Shown here: one piece after another, positions 23,600-31,710 of the stretch
Layout: the number at the start of each line of letters is the position of its first letter
How positions within the stretch are numbered: position 1 is the stretch's first letter
Assembly: GCF_029541745.1 (NCBI RefSeq)
Contig: NZ_CP089746.1
Coordinates: forward strand, 4,287,559-4,351,558
Length of the DNA stretch: 64,000 bases
Direction of reading: 5' to 3'
Source of the DNA: Streptomyces sp. LX-29
Lineage (GTDB): Bacteria; Actinomycetota; Actinomycetes; Streptomycetales; Streptomycetaceae
Translations under genes and position numbers: made by a program
The notes under the pieces: model-generated
Told to the model about the DNA's origin: nothing
Seen by the model: the letters and a program-made list of their open reading frames with translations, nothing else
The model's database searches: none

Positions 23600-24766
23600 C
23601 TAGTCGGTGAGGATCACGCTGCGGGTGAGGTTGCGCGGGCGGTCGGGGTCGCAGCCGCGGGCTTCGGCGACGGCCACGGCGAGCCGTTGGGCACGGATCA
23701 GGTCGGCCATGGGATCGAGCCCCTTGCCCGGCCTATCGGCCTGGGTCGGTTCCGCCCTCTCGGTCGGTCGCGTCCCCTCGGCCGGTTCCGCCCCCTCGGT
23801 CGGTTCGGGCCCCTCGGCCGGGTCGCCGTCCGTCTCGGCGCCCGCCCCCGCCGCGTCGGCGACCAGGGTGCCGCCCGCGCGCGCCACGTCGTCGGCCAGG
23901 CCCGCCGGGACCGGGCCGAAGATCCAGGTGACGCGGGTGGGGGCGGTGATGGCGAGGGGGCCGTGGCGGTACTCCATGGCGGGGTAGGACTCGGTCCACG
24001 CCCCGGCGGCCTCGCGCATCTTCAGGGCGGCCTCCTGGGCCAGCCCGTAGGTCCAGCCCCGCCCCAGGAAGGTCCACTGGGTGGCGGCGAGCGGCGCCTC
24101 GGGCAGCGGGCGGCGCAGCGCCGTCTCCGCGTCGGCCGCGGCCTCGGCGACGGTCGCCACGCCCGCGGGGAGCGGCCCGTGCGCCTCCAGGCCGGCGCGC
24201 AGCAGGGCCAGCGCGGTGGTGGCGAAGCGGGTCTGCACCACGGACTCCTCGTCGGCCCAGTCCAGCACCACGACCTCGTCGGCGGCCTTCATGACCGGAG
24301 TCTCGGGGTCCGCGGTCAGCGCGGTCGTCGCCGTGCGGCCGCGCACCGCGCCGAGCAACTCCAGGACCTCGGTGGTGGTGCCGGAGCGGGTGATGGCGAC
24401 CACCCGGTCGTAGGCCCGGCCCACCGGGAACTCCGAGGCCGCGAAGGCGTCCGTCTCGCCCTGTCCGGCGGCCTCGCGCAGCGCCGCGTACGCCTGCGCC
24501 ATGAACCACGAGGTGCCGCACCCGGTCACCGCCACCCGCTCGCCGGGCAGCGGCAGCCCCCGGGCGGTGGCGGCGGCGGACGCGGCCCGGCGCCAGCACT
24601 CCGGCTGGGTGGCGATCTCGCGCGCCGTACGCGAGGCCGAGGACGGAGAGCCGCCCGGAGCGGCGGAAGCGGAAGGGGAACCGGAAGCGGAAGGGGAAGA
24701 AGAAACGGCAGCGGAAGGGGGAGCGGAAGGCGCGGCGGCGGACGCGGACTGTTCGACTGCGGTCAT
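23600..24766 (-). CDS. SIS-domain amino-sugar isomerase/deaminase (AgaS/GlmS-like)
   Basis: A 388-residue protein with two SIS folds. The first shows TGCGTSWFMAQAYAALR and ITRSGTTTEVLE, the sugar-phosphate loop. The second includes YGLAQEAALKMREAAG and ESYPAMEYRHGP, as in GlmS-type isomerases and AgaS deaminases. It lacks the glutaminase domain, so it should deaminate or isomerise galactosamine/glucosamine-6-phosphate rather than make it. Residues 1-45 are Ser/Pro/Ala-rich and a Glu/Pro/Thr repeat linker (near residue 300) interrupts the second SIS domain. Both look like insertions. It lies upstream of nagA and its kinase and divergent from the sugar-binding protein gene. Confidence 0.82.
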   Translation of the reverse strand: MTAVEQSASAAAPSAPPSAAVSSSPSASGSPSASAAPGGSPSSASRTAREIATQPECWRRAASAAATARGLPLPGERVAVTGCGTSWFMAQAYAALREAAGQGETDAFAASEFPVGRAYDRVVAITRSGTTTEVLELLGAVRGRTATTALTADPETPVMKAADEVVVLDWADEESVVQTRFATTALALLRAGLEAHGPLPAGVATVAEAAADAETALRRPLPEAPLAATQWTFLGRGWTYGLAQEAALKMREAAGAWTESYPAMEYRHGPLAITAPTRVTWIFGPVPAGLADDVARAGGTLVADAAGAGAETDGDPAEGPEPTEGAEPAEGTRPTERAEPTQADRPGKGLDPMADLIRAQRLAVAVAEARGCDPDRPRNLTRSVILTD

Positions 24767-25066
24767 CTGTGGCTGCTCCTCGCGTGACGGCTCTACGGGC
24801 GCCGCGGCGCGGGTGGCGACGCGACGCTAGGGCGTTACAGGACAAGGGAGTTGGAGCCGGAACCCGGTGCTGTGGGTGGCCCCCACAGCGACGTGGATAG
24901 CAGCCCCGTTCGACTCATGGGAAGGCCGGTATCAAAGCGAGATCGGTCATGGTGTAGACCTTGTGTAGGTATGCGGGGGAGACTCGCTACTCGTGCCGGC
25001 GTTCTGGAAGCGGAAACTCCGGTAGGGCAAAGGGGACATACAAACCACAAGGTGGGTAGCGGGCAA
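24767..25066. other. Divergent promoter region, SIS gene and sugar-binding protein gene
   Basis: There is no gene. It carries the DasR-like operator at 24950-24961. The first ~100 bp before the binding-protein start are slightly AT-richer than the surroundings and should hold its promoter. Confidence 0.5.
24948..24963. promoter_or_regulatory. Probable DasR operator (dre) between SIS gene and sugar-binding protein gene
   Basis: TGGTGTAGACCT at 24950-24961 matches 10 of 12 bases of the DasR core TGGTCTAGACCA. It is about 105 bp from the binding-protein start and 185 bp from the SIS gene start, so it could control either or both. Confidence 0.7.
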
Positions 25067-26347
25067 GTGCAGCGGCGGCGTTTCTTGGGTCTTTCGGCGG
25101 CGGGTGCCGCCACGGCGGCGATGGCACCTGCCCTCACGTCCTGCTCGGGCTCCGGTTCCGATTCCGGCAAGGTGACCCTGAAGCTGGTCGCCGCCGACTA
25201 CGGCGATTCCGCGGCCAACACCTCGCAGAAGTACTGGGACCGGCTGGCGGTCGCCTTCGAGGCCGACCACAAGGACATCACCCTCGACGTCAAGGTCCTG
25301 AGCTGGACCGAGGTCGACCGCAGGGTCGCCGAGATGGTCAAGGACGGCGACGCCCCCGACCTGGCCCAGATCGGCGCCTACGCCGACTACGCGGCCGCCG
25401 GCAAGCTCTACCGCGCCGACCAGCTGCTCTCCATACCCACCCAGGCGAGCTTCATCAGCTCCGTGGCCCGCGCCGGCGAGGTGCGGCGGGTGCAGTACGG
25501 GCTCCCCTTCGTCTCCAGCGCCCGACTGCTCTTCTACAACGAGAAGCTCTTCACCGCCGCCGGCATCAGCTCCCCGCCCGAGTCCTGGGACGAGCTGAAG
25601 GCCGCCGCCGTCAAGCTCAAGTCGGCGGGCGTGAAGATCCCGTACGGTCTGCCCCTCGGTCCCGAGGAGGCGCCCGCCGAGACCATGATGTGGATGCTCA
25701 GTGGCGGCGGTGGCTACACCGACGCCAACGGTGCCTACACCATCGACTCCGTCGAGAACATCAAGACCTTCGAGTGGCTGCGGGACGAGCTCGTCGGCAC
25801 CGGCCTGACCGGCCCCGGCTCCCCCAGCCGCACCAACCGCCAGGACGTCTTCGACGCGTTCGTCCGCGGCGAGGTCGGCATGCTCAACGGCCACCCCACG
25901 CTGATGAAGCAGGCCGAGGAGGGCGGCGTCAGGTTCGGCACCGCCCCGCTCCCCGGCGTCAACGGCAAGTCCAAGTCAACGATGGGCGTCGCCGACTGGA
26001 TGATGGCCTTCAACCAGAACGGCAAGCGCCGGGAGATCGGCGCCTTCCTCGACTTCGTCTACACGAAGAAGAACGTCCTGGACTTCACCGGCCAGTACGA
26101 CCTGCTGCCGGTCACCACCGACGCCTCCGAGACGATGCGCGCGGACGAGGACTTCAAGCCGGTCTGGGAGTTCCTCGACGAGCTGGAGAGCGCCGAGTTC
26201 TACCCGGCGGACAAGACCTCCTGGGCGACGGTGAGCAAGTCCATCAAGCAGAAGATCGGCACGGTCGTCGCCAAGGGCGCCGACCCGGCGAGCATCCTGG
26301 GCGAGCTCCAGCGCGAGGCGGACACGACGGAGAACTCGAAGCGCTAG
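25067..26347 (+). CDS. ABC-type extracellular sugar-binding lipoprotein
   Basis: A 426-residue substrate-binding protein. A twin-arginine start (QRRRFLGLSAAGAATAA) runs into a lipobox, LTSC, so it is probably a Tat-exported lipoprotein. The mature part has the cluster-B fold (KYWDRLAVAFEADHKDITLDVKV, PDLAQIGAYADYAAAGKL, GLPFVSSARLLFYN) used for oligosaccharides or amino sugars. Permease and ATPase genes are absent here, so it must work with components encoded elsewhere, probably with the shared ATPase MsiK. The GTG at 25067 is preferred; a GTG at 25052 is possible. A DasR-like site upstream fits a role in amino-sugar uptake. Confidence 0.85.
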   Translation: MQRRRFLGLSAAGAATAAMAPALTSCSGSGSDSGKVTLKLVAADYGDSAANTSQKYWDRLAVAFEADHKDITLDVKVLSWTEVDRRVAEMVKDGDAPDLAQIGAYADYAAAGKLYRADQLLSIPTQASFISSVARAGEVRRVQYGLPFVSSARLLFYNEKLFTAAGISSPPESWDELKAAAVKLKSAGVKIPYGLPLGPEEAPAETMMWMLSGGGGYTDANGAYTIDSVENIKTFEWLRDELVGTGLTGPGSPSRTNRQDVFDAFVRGEVGMLNGHPTLMKQAEEGGVRFGTAPLPGVNGKSKSTMGVADWMMAFNQNGKRREIGAFLDFVYTKKNVLDFTGQYDLLPVTTDASETMRADEDFKPVWEFLDELESAEFYPADKTSWATVSKSIKQKIGTVVAKGADPASILGELQREADTTENSKR

Positions 26348-26429
26348 GCGGCGACCGCGCGGCCGGCCCCCGCCCCGGGGCCCGGCCCGCCGGGTATGCC
26401 CGGTCGGGCGCGGTGGCAAGGTGGAAGAC

Positions 26430-26783
26430 GTGACCGAGAACCAGCCCAGCGAGCCCGACCGGCCCGGCACGTCGCCCGGGGAGCCCCGTTCGTCCGACGA
26501 CCCCGGGACCCGGCCGGCGGCCCCCGCCGAGGAAGACGCCGAGGGAGGCGCCGACACCGGCGGACTCTCCGAGCGCGACCGGGCGCTGCTCGCCGTGGAG
26601 CGGCGCGGCTGGCCCGGCCCCGGCGCCAAGGAACGCGCCATCCGCGAGCGGCTCGGCCTCTCGCCCACCCGCTACTACCAGCTCCTCAACGCCCTCCTGG
26701 ACGACCCGCGCGCCCTGGCGCACGACCCGGTGACGGTCAATCGCCTCCGCCGCGTCCGCGAGGAGCGCCGGGCCCGCCGCTGA
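26430..26783 (+). CDS. DUF3263 domain protein
   Basis: A 117-residue protein. The first half is acidic, Pro/Glu/Asp-rich and disordered. The second half is the DUF3263 domain, a helical segment of the type LSERDRALLAVERRGWPGPGAKERAIRERLGLSPTRYYQLLNALLDDP, which resembles a small helix-turn-helix (about residues 50-100). A DNA-binding role is inferred from that shape. GTG 26430 follows a GGTGG six bases upstream; a GTG at 26421 is also in frame. It lies upstream of, and on the same strand as, the trehalose-phosphatase gene. Confidence 0.75.
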   Translation: MTENQPSEPDRPGTSPGEPRSSDDPGTRPAAPAEEDAEGGADTGGLSERDRALLAVERRGWPGPGAKERAIRERLGLSPTRYYQLLNALLDDPRALAHDPVTVNRLRRVREERRARR

Positions 26784-26926
26784 GACGCGGCGCCCACGCG
26801 GGCGACCGGGCGAGGTCGACGCCCCCCTGAGACGCGAGGCCACTCGGGCGGCGGGCGCGACGTTCCCGGGGACGGGCCCGCGCGGCCCCGTGTCGCCTCC
26901 GGGGCACCGTCGGTAGGGTCGGCCGC

Positions 26927-27790
26927 ATGGGCAGCCACCCTCTCCCCGTACCCGCGACGCCCGCCGGACGGGATGGACTCGCCGCCATCGTCGAGCGGCC
27001 GGACCGGGCCGTGATGGCCCTCGACTTCGACGGCACCCTCGCCGAGATCGTCCCCGATCCCGAGCAGGCCCGCGCCCACCCCGACGCCCTCCCCGCCCTC
27101 GCCCGGCTGGCCCCCAGGCTGGGCTCCGTCGCCGTGCTCACCGGCCGCCCGGCCGGGGTCGCGGTGCGCTACGGCGGCTTCGCAGGCGTGCCCGGCCTGG
27201 AGGGCCTCACCGTGCTCGGCCACTACGGCGCCGAACGCTGGGACGCGGCCAGTGGCGAACTCCGCGCCCCGCCACCCCACCCGGGCGTCGCCGCCGTCCA
27301 GGCCGAGCTGCCGGAGGTGCTCGCGCCCGGCGGCCTCGCGGACGGCGCCCGGGTCGAGGACAAGGGCCGCGCCGTCGCGGTGCACACCCGCCGGGCCGCC
27401 GACCCCCAGGCCGCCTTCGACCGGCTCCGGGAGCCGCTCCAGCGGCTCGCCGAGCGACACGGGCTGATCGTCGAGCCCGGCCGCTACGTCCTGGAACTAC
27501 GCCCGCCGGGCATGGACAAGGGCGTCGCCCTCACCGAGTACGTCCGCGAGACCGGCGCCGGCGCGGTCCTCTACGCCGGCGACGACCTCGGCGACCTGGC
27601 CGCCTTCGCCGCCGTCGAGGACCTCCGCGCCGACGGCCTCCCCGGTCTGCTGGTGTGCAGCGGCAGCGACGAGGTCACCGAACTCGCCGCCCGCGCCGAC
27701 CTCGTGGTCGACGGCCCACGCGGCGTCGTCACCCTGCTCACCGCCCTCGCCGACACCCTGGCCCGCGACCAGGCGACGCCCGGCGGCTGA
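26927..27790 (+). CDS. otsB: Trehalose-6-phosphate phosphatase
   Basis: A 287-residue HAD phosphatase. Motif I is LDFDGTLAEIVPDPEQA (nucleophile Asp), then the cap region (GHYGAERWD), and the C-terminal acidic motif YAGDDLGDLAAFAAV for Mg. It hydrolyses trehalose-6-phosphate to trehalose in the cytosol. The synthase gene is 1.1 kb away on the opposite strand. The gene ends convergently with the EEP hydrolase gene, only 15 bp apart. Confidence 0.9.
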   Translation: MGSHPLPVPATPAGRDGLAAIVERPDRAVMALDFDGTLAEIVPDPEQARAHPDALPALARLAPRLGSVAVLTGRPAGVAVRYGGFAGVPGLEGLTVLGHYGAERWDAASGELRAPPPHPGVAAVQAELPEVLAPGGLADGARVEDKGRAVAVHTRRAADPQAAFDRLREPLQRLAERHGLIVEPGRYVLELRPPGMDKGVALTEYVRETGAGAVLYAGDDLGDLAAFAAVEDLRADGLPGLLVCSGSDEVTELAARADLVVDGPRGVVTLLTALADTLARDQATPGG

Positions 27791-27805
27791 GCCCGGCGCG
27801 CCGCC

Positions 27806-28849
27806 TCACGACGGCAGGGCCAGGTCCGCCACCACGGCGGCGTGGTCGGAGGGCCACAGGCCCGACACGGGGGCGTCGCCGGTGCGGCGGACGGCGCGGA
27901 CGTGGCCGAGGCCGTCCGGGCCGGGGAGGCCGACGTGGATGTAGTCGATGCGGGCGCTGGGCTCGAAGCCGGCGGCGACATGCGGGTTGGCGCTGTTCCA
28001 GGTGACCGCGGGGGCGGCCGGGTCGGCGTACTCCCAGGCGTCCAGCAGGACCTGGCCGGGCACCACGGGCGCGGTGCGGAAGCCGCCGAGGAGACGGATC
28101 TCGTCGGAGTCGGGGACGGCGTTGAAGTCGCCGGTCACCACGGGCGGGAAGGCGGTGTCGCCGCTGTGCGAGGCGACGAACTCGGCGAGCGCCGCCACCT
28201 GGGCGCACCGCACCGCCGACTCGTGCGGGGCCTGGTTGAGGTGCGCGGTGAAGAACGGCACCCGTGCCCCCGGCGCGGCGATCAGCGTGTGCAGGGCCAG
28301 CCGGCCGTCGTCGGCGCCGCCCGCCGTGGGCAGTCGCAGCACGTCGCGGTCGAGGATCGGCCACCGGCTCAGCACCGCGTTGCCGACGTCGAGCGTGTCG
28401 TCGCCCACCCGCCGGCGCCAGCGGTCCGGCACCTCGGACGCCGCCCAGGTCCAGGCCCACTCCTCGCCCGGCTCCCGCGACAGCTCGGCCGCCAGCCAGG
28501 CCGCCAGGTTCTCGGTGCCGTCCCCCCACACCTCCTGCAGCCCGATGACGTCGGGCCGGGTGGCGCGCAGCACCGTCGCGATCGCCTCGCGCCGCTCCCG
28601 CCACGCGCCGAAGCGCCACCACACGTTCCAGGTCAGCACGCGCAGCACGGGCCCACGCCCGGCGCCGGCCGCACCGGTCGAGCCCGCTCTGGCGTCCTCC
28701 GCCCCGGCCTCGCCGGCCCCCGCGTCTCCCGCGCCGGCCTCCCCGCCGGTCGCACCGGTCGTATCCGTCGTGCTCGTCATGCCCGTCGTGCTCGCCTCAC
28801 CCGTCGTGCCCGCTGTGGTCGCCGTGCCCCGTGCCCGCCCCCCGCTCAC
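27806..28849 (-). CDS. Endonuclease/exonuclease/phosphatase family protein
   Basis: A 347-residue EEP-fold hydrolase. Signs are LRVLTWNVWWR, RPDVIGLQEVWGD (metal-binding Glu), FFTAHLNQAP, VVTGDFNAVPDS (Asp/Asn of the active site) and SDHAAVVADL (catalytic Asp-His pair). The fold also serves phosphodiesterases and sphingomyelinases; no signal peptide is seen. The first ~65 residues are a Thr/Gly/Ala/Glu low-complexity run (TTDTTGATGG). Its GTG overlaps the otsA stop by four bases (GTGA), so it is translationally coupled to trehalose-phosphate synthase. Confidence 0.85.
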   Translation of the reverse strand: MSGGRARGTATTAGTTGEASTTGMTSTTDTTGATGGEAGAGDAGAGEAGAEDARAGSTGAAGAGRGPVLRVLTWNVWWRFGAWRERREAIATVLRATRPDVIGLQEVWGDGTENLAAWLAAELSREPGEEWAWTWAASEVPDRWRRRVGDDTLDVGNAVLSRWPILDRDVLRLPTAGGADDGRLALHTLIAAPGARVPFFTAHLNQAPHESAVRCAQVAALAEFVASHSGDTAFPPVVTGDFNAVPDSDEIRLLGGFRTAPVVPGQVLLDAWEYADPAAPAVTWNSANPHVAAGFEPSARIDYIHVGLPGPDGLGHVRAVRRTGDAPVSGLWPSDHAAVVADLALPS

Positions 28850-30327
28850 ACGCCCAGGGCCCGGAGCTGGGCCAGGAACCATGCCTGCGGTGGCAGCGCG
28901 GTGGCCGCGTCGGCCATCCGCCTGCTGCGGTCGGCGCGCTCGTCGGCGGGCATGGTGAGCGCCTCGTGCAGCGCGTGGGCGGTGGCCTCCACGTCGTACG
29001 GGTTGACCGGGATCGCCTCGTCGCCCAGCTCCGCGAAGGCGCCCGCCTCCCGGGAGAGGACCAGGGCGCAGCCCTTCTCGGAGACCACGGGGATCTCCTT
29101 GGCGACGAGGTTCATGCCGTCCCGGATCGGGTTGACCAGGGCCACGTCCGCCAGCCGGTAGGCGGCCAGCGAGCGCGCGAAGTCGTCCTTGACGTGCAGC
29201 GCCACGGGCTGCCAGTCGGGGGTGCCGTAGGCGGCGTTGATGTCCTCGGCGAGGAGCCGCACCTCGGCGGTGTAGTCGCGGTAGACGGCCAGGTCCTGGC
29301 GGGAGGGGTAGGCGAAGGCGAGGTGCACGACCCGGCCGCGCCACTCCGGGCGGATCTCCAGCAGCCTCCGGTAGGCCAGCAGCCCGCGGACGATGTTCTT
29401 GGACAGCTCGGTGCGGTCCACCCGCACGATCGTCTTGCGCCCCGGCCCGATCTGCTCGCGCAGCGCGGCCAGCCGCTCGGCCACGTCCGACTGGTGCGAG
29501 CGGGCGCGCAGGAAGTCGGCGTCGGCCCCGAGCCCGTGCACGCCCAGCCGGGTGGTCCGGCCCTCGTGGGCGATGGCCAGCTCGCCGCCGTACCGCACGA
29601 TCTCCGCGCCCAGCACGTCCGCGCAGCACTCGGCGAAGGCCGCGGCCCAGCGGTCGGTGAGGAAGGCCGCCCGGTCACCGCCGAGGATGCCGCGCAGCAC
29701 CCGCTCCGCCACGTCATCCGGCAGCAGCCGGTAGTAGTCCGGCGGTGCCCACGGGGTGTGCGAGAAGTGCCCGATCCGCAGGTCGGGCCGCCGGTCCCGC
29801 AGCAGGCCCGGGACCAGCGCGAGGTGGTAGTCCTGCACCAGGACCGCGGCGCCCTCGGCCGCCTCCTGGGCGAGCGCGTCCGCGAAGGCCGCGTTGTAGC
29901 TCTCGTACGCCGCCCACTCGGCGCGGAAGCGGGCGTCGAAGACGGGTTCGAGCGGGGTCTGGTAGAGCATGTGGTGCACGAACCACAGCACGGAGTTGGC
30001 GATCCCGTTGTACGCCGCGGTGAAGACGTCCGGCGCGATGTCGAGCATCCGCACCCGCTGGCCGCCGGTGTCGGCCCGGTCGAGGTGCCCGCCGCCGCCC
30101 GCCTCCGCGGCCGCCCGCGCCGCCTCCCGGTCCCCGTCCCCGAGCGCCGCGCACACCCATACCGCGTCCGTCTCCGGGCCGATCGCGCTCAGCCCGGAGA
30201 CCAGCCCGCCGCCGCCGCGCCTGGCGGTGAGCCGGCCGGTGCCCTCCTCCCGCGTGTACGAGACGGGGCCGCGGTTGGACGCTAGGAGGACCTGGGCGCC
30301 CTGGGCGCCGGAGCGGGCGAAGGCCAT
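28846..30327 (-). CDS. otsA: Alpha,alpha-trehalose-phosphate synthase
   Basis: A 493-residue GT20 glycosyltransferase. It has the N-terminal LLASNRGPVSYTRE, the acceptor-site IGHFSHTPWAPP, TIVRVDRTELSKNIVRGLLAY (nucleotide-sugar site) and ALVNPIRDGMNLVAKE plus ALVLSREAGAF near the C-terminus. It joins UDP- or GDP-glucose to glucose-6-phosphate. Length and motifs are normal. It heads a two-gene unit with the EEP hydrolase and lies divergent from the glucosyl-phosphoglycerate synthase gene's 3' end. It fits osmotic and developmental trehalose production. Confidence 0.92.
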   Translation of the reverse strand: MAFARSGAQGAQVLLASNRGPVSYTREEGTGRLTARRGGGGLVSGLSAIGPETDAVWVCAALGDGDREAARAAAEAGGGGHLDRADTGGQRVRMLDIAPDVFTAAYNGIANSVLWFVHHMLYQTPLEPVFDARFRAEWAAYESYNAAFADALAQEAAEGAAVLVQDYHLALVPGLLRDRRPDLRIGHFSHTPWAPPDYYRLLPDDVAERVLRGILGGDRAAFLTDRWAAAFAECCADVLGAEIVRYGGELAIAHEGRTTRLGVHGLGADADFLRARSHQSDVAERLAALREQIGPGRKTIVRVDRTELSKNIVRGLLAYRRLLEIRPEWRGRVVHLAFAYPSRQDLAVYRDYTAEVRLLAEDINAAYGTPDWQPVALHVKDDFARSLAAYRLADVALVNPIRDGMNLVAKEIPVVSEKGCALVLSREAGAFAELGDEAIPVNPYDVEATAHALHEALTMPADERADRSRRMADAATALPPQAWFLAQLRALGV

Positions 30328-30376
30328 GTCGCGAGCCTAGCCATCGCGCGGGGCGGGCAAACGTGCGAACGGATTC

Positions 30377-31369
30377 TTACGCCGCGTGGCGGGTGGTGTA
30401 TTCGGGGACCTCGGTCATCGGGGGGCGCTCCTCCGTGTCGACGGCGGCGGTGCGCGGCACGAAGCCGCCCTCCTCGCCGCGGTCGAACTGGGTCAGCCGG
30501 GGCCGCACCAGATGGCCGCGGGCCAGCCGCAGCTGCGCGGTGCGGTAGATCGCGGCGGCCATCCGGCCCAGCGCCTGGTCGTCCTGGTGGCGGTGGAGCC
30601 GCACTCCCACGTCCACCTGCGCCAGCGCGTCCAGCCCCACCGTGTGCAGCGCGTCCACCAGCAGCCCCAGCTCCACCCCGTAGCCGACGGGGAACGGCAG
30701 CCGCTCCAGCAGCGAGCGGCGCGCCGCGTACTCCCCGCCCAGCGGCTGGACGAAGCCGGCCAGCAGCGGCCAGTGCAGGTTGAGCAGCGGCCGGGCGACC
30801 AGCTCGGTGACCCGCCCGCCCTGGCCGGCGGCCCCGGCGCCCGCCGCGCCGGCGGCCAGCGGCCGGTCGTACATCGCCTTGACGAAGTGCACGTCCGGGT
30901 CGGTCAGCAGCGGGCCGACGATGCCGGAGACGAACCGGGCGCGGAACTCGCGCAGGTCGGCGTCGACGAAGCAGACGATGTCGCCGCCGGTCACCAGCAG
31001 GGAGCGCCACAGCACCTCGCCCTTGCCGGGCAGGGCGGGAATGCGCGGCAGGATCGCGTCGCGGTGCACGACCCGGGCGCCCGCCTCGGCGGCCACCTTC
31101 GCCGTGCCGTCCGTGGAGCCGGAGTCCAGCACCACCAGCTCGTCGACGAGCGGGACCCCCGCGCCGCCCGGCCCACCCTCCGGCTGGTCCATCAGCTCGC
31201 GACGGATGGTGGCGACGATCTCGCCCACCGTCGCCTCCTCGTTCAGGGCCGGCAGCACCACGCTCACGGTGGTGCCCGCCGCCCGTTTGGCGGCCAGCAG
31301 CTGGTCGAGCGGGCGGTCGGCAGCGGACCAGGAGCGCTGCCGTAGCCAGCGCTCCACCTCTTCCAGCAC
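30377..31369 (-). CDS. gpgS: Glucosyl-3-phosphoglycerate synthase
   Basis: A 330-residue GT-A glycosyltransferase of family GT81. The nucleotide-sugar site is VVLPALNEEATVGEI, followed by LDSGSTDGTAKVA, CFVDADLREF (metal-binding DxD) and KAMYDRPL. It transfers glucose from a nucleotide sugar to 3-phosphoglycerate, giving the precursor of glucosylglycerate, a stabiliser made under nitrogen or osmotic stress and, in mycobacteria, of methylglucose polysaccharide. It starts at GTG 31369. It lies 50 bp upstream of otsA on the same strand, so the compatible-solute genes may be one transcription unit. Confidence 0.9.
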   Translation of the reverse strand: MLEEVERWLRQRSWSAADRPLDQLLAAKRAAGTTVSVVLPALNEEATVGEIVATIRRELMDQPEGGPGGAGVPLVDELVVLDSGSTDGTAKVAAEAGARVVHRDAILPRIPALPGKGEVLWRSLLVTGGDIVCFVDADLREFRARFVSGIVGPLLTDPDVHFVKAMYDRPLAAGAAGAGAAGQGGRVTELVARPLLNLHWPLLAGFVQPLGGEYAARRSLLERLPFPVGYGVELGLLVDALHTVGLDALAQVDVGVRLHRHQDDQALGRMAAAIYRTAQLRLARGHLVRPRLTQFDRGEEGGFVPRTAAVDTEERPPMTEVPEYTTRHAA

Positions 31370-31524
31370 GTGCGTTCGTCTCCCCGGTCGGCATCTCGCA
31401 TCTCGCGGTGCGGACGGCCCTCTTCACCGCCCGCCCCTTCGGTTACAGTCTTGAACAACGCGGACGGCCTTCGCATGCCGGGGTCGGTCCGCCGAAAAAC
31501 GCCTGGGTTCGCCCAGTGCCATAC

Positions 31525-31692
31525 CGCTCATCCAGAGGGGCAGAGGGACACGGCCCGTTGAAGCCCCGGCAACCCTCCAGCCGGTCTCGGTCACCGGCGT
31601 CAGCGCTCGACGCGACGCCGCCGACGCGAGGCTCCCGGCGGGGAAGGTGCCAATTCCGTCTCGCGGCGAGACGCGTCGCGAGGAAGATGAGG
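31525..31692 (+). ncRNA. SAM-I (S-box) riboswitch
   Basis: The conserved blocks occur in order: GCTCATCCAGAGGGGCAGAG (P1/P2), TTGAAGCCCCGGCAACC (kink-turn and core), GGTGCCAATTCC (P4 region), and GATGAG closing P1 with CTCATC. The closing strand (31686-31691) is directly followed by GGAGAAAGG, the likely ribosome binding site of the next gene. SAM binding should therefore reduce translation of that gene. Confidence 0.93.
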
Positions 31693-31710
31693 AGAAAGGG
31701 CCTCGCCGCT

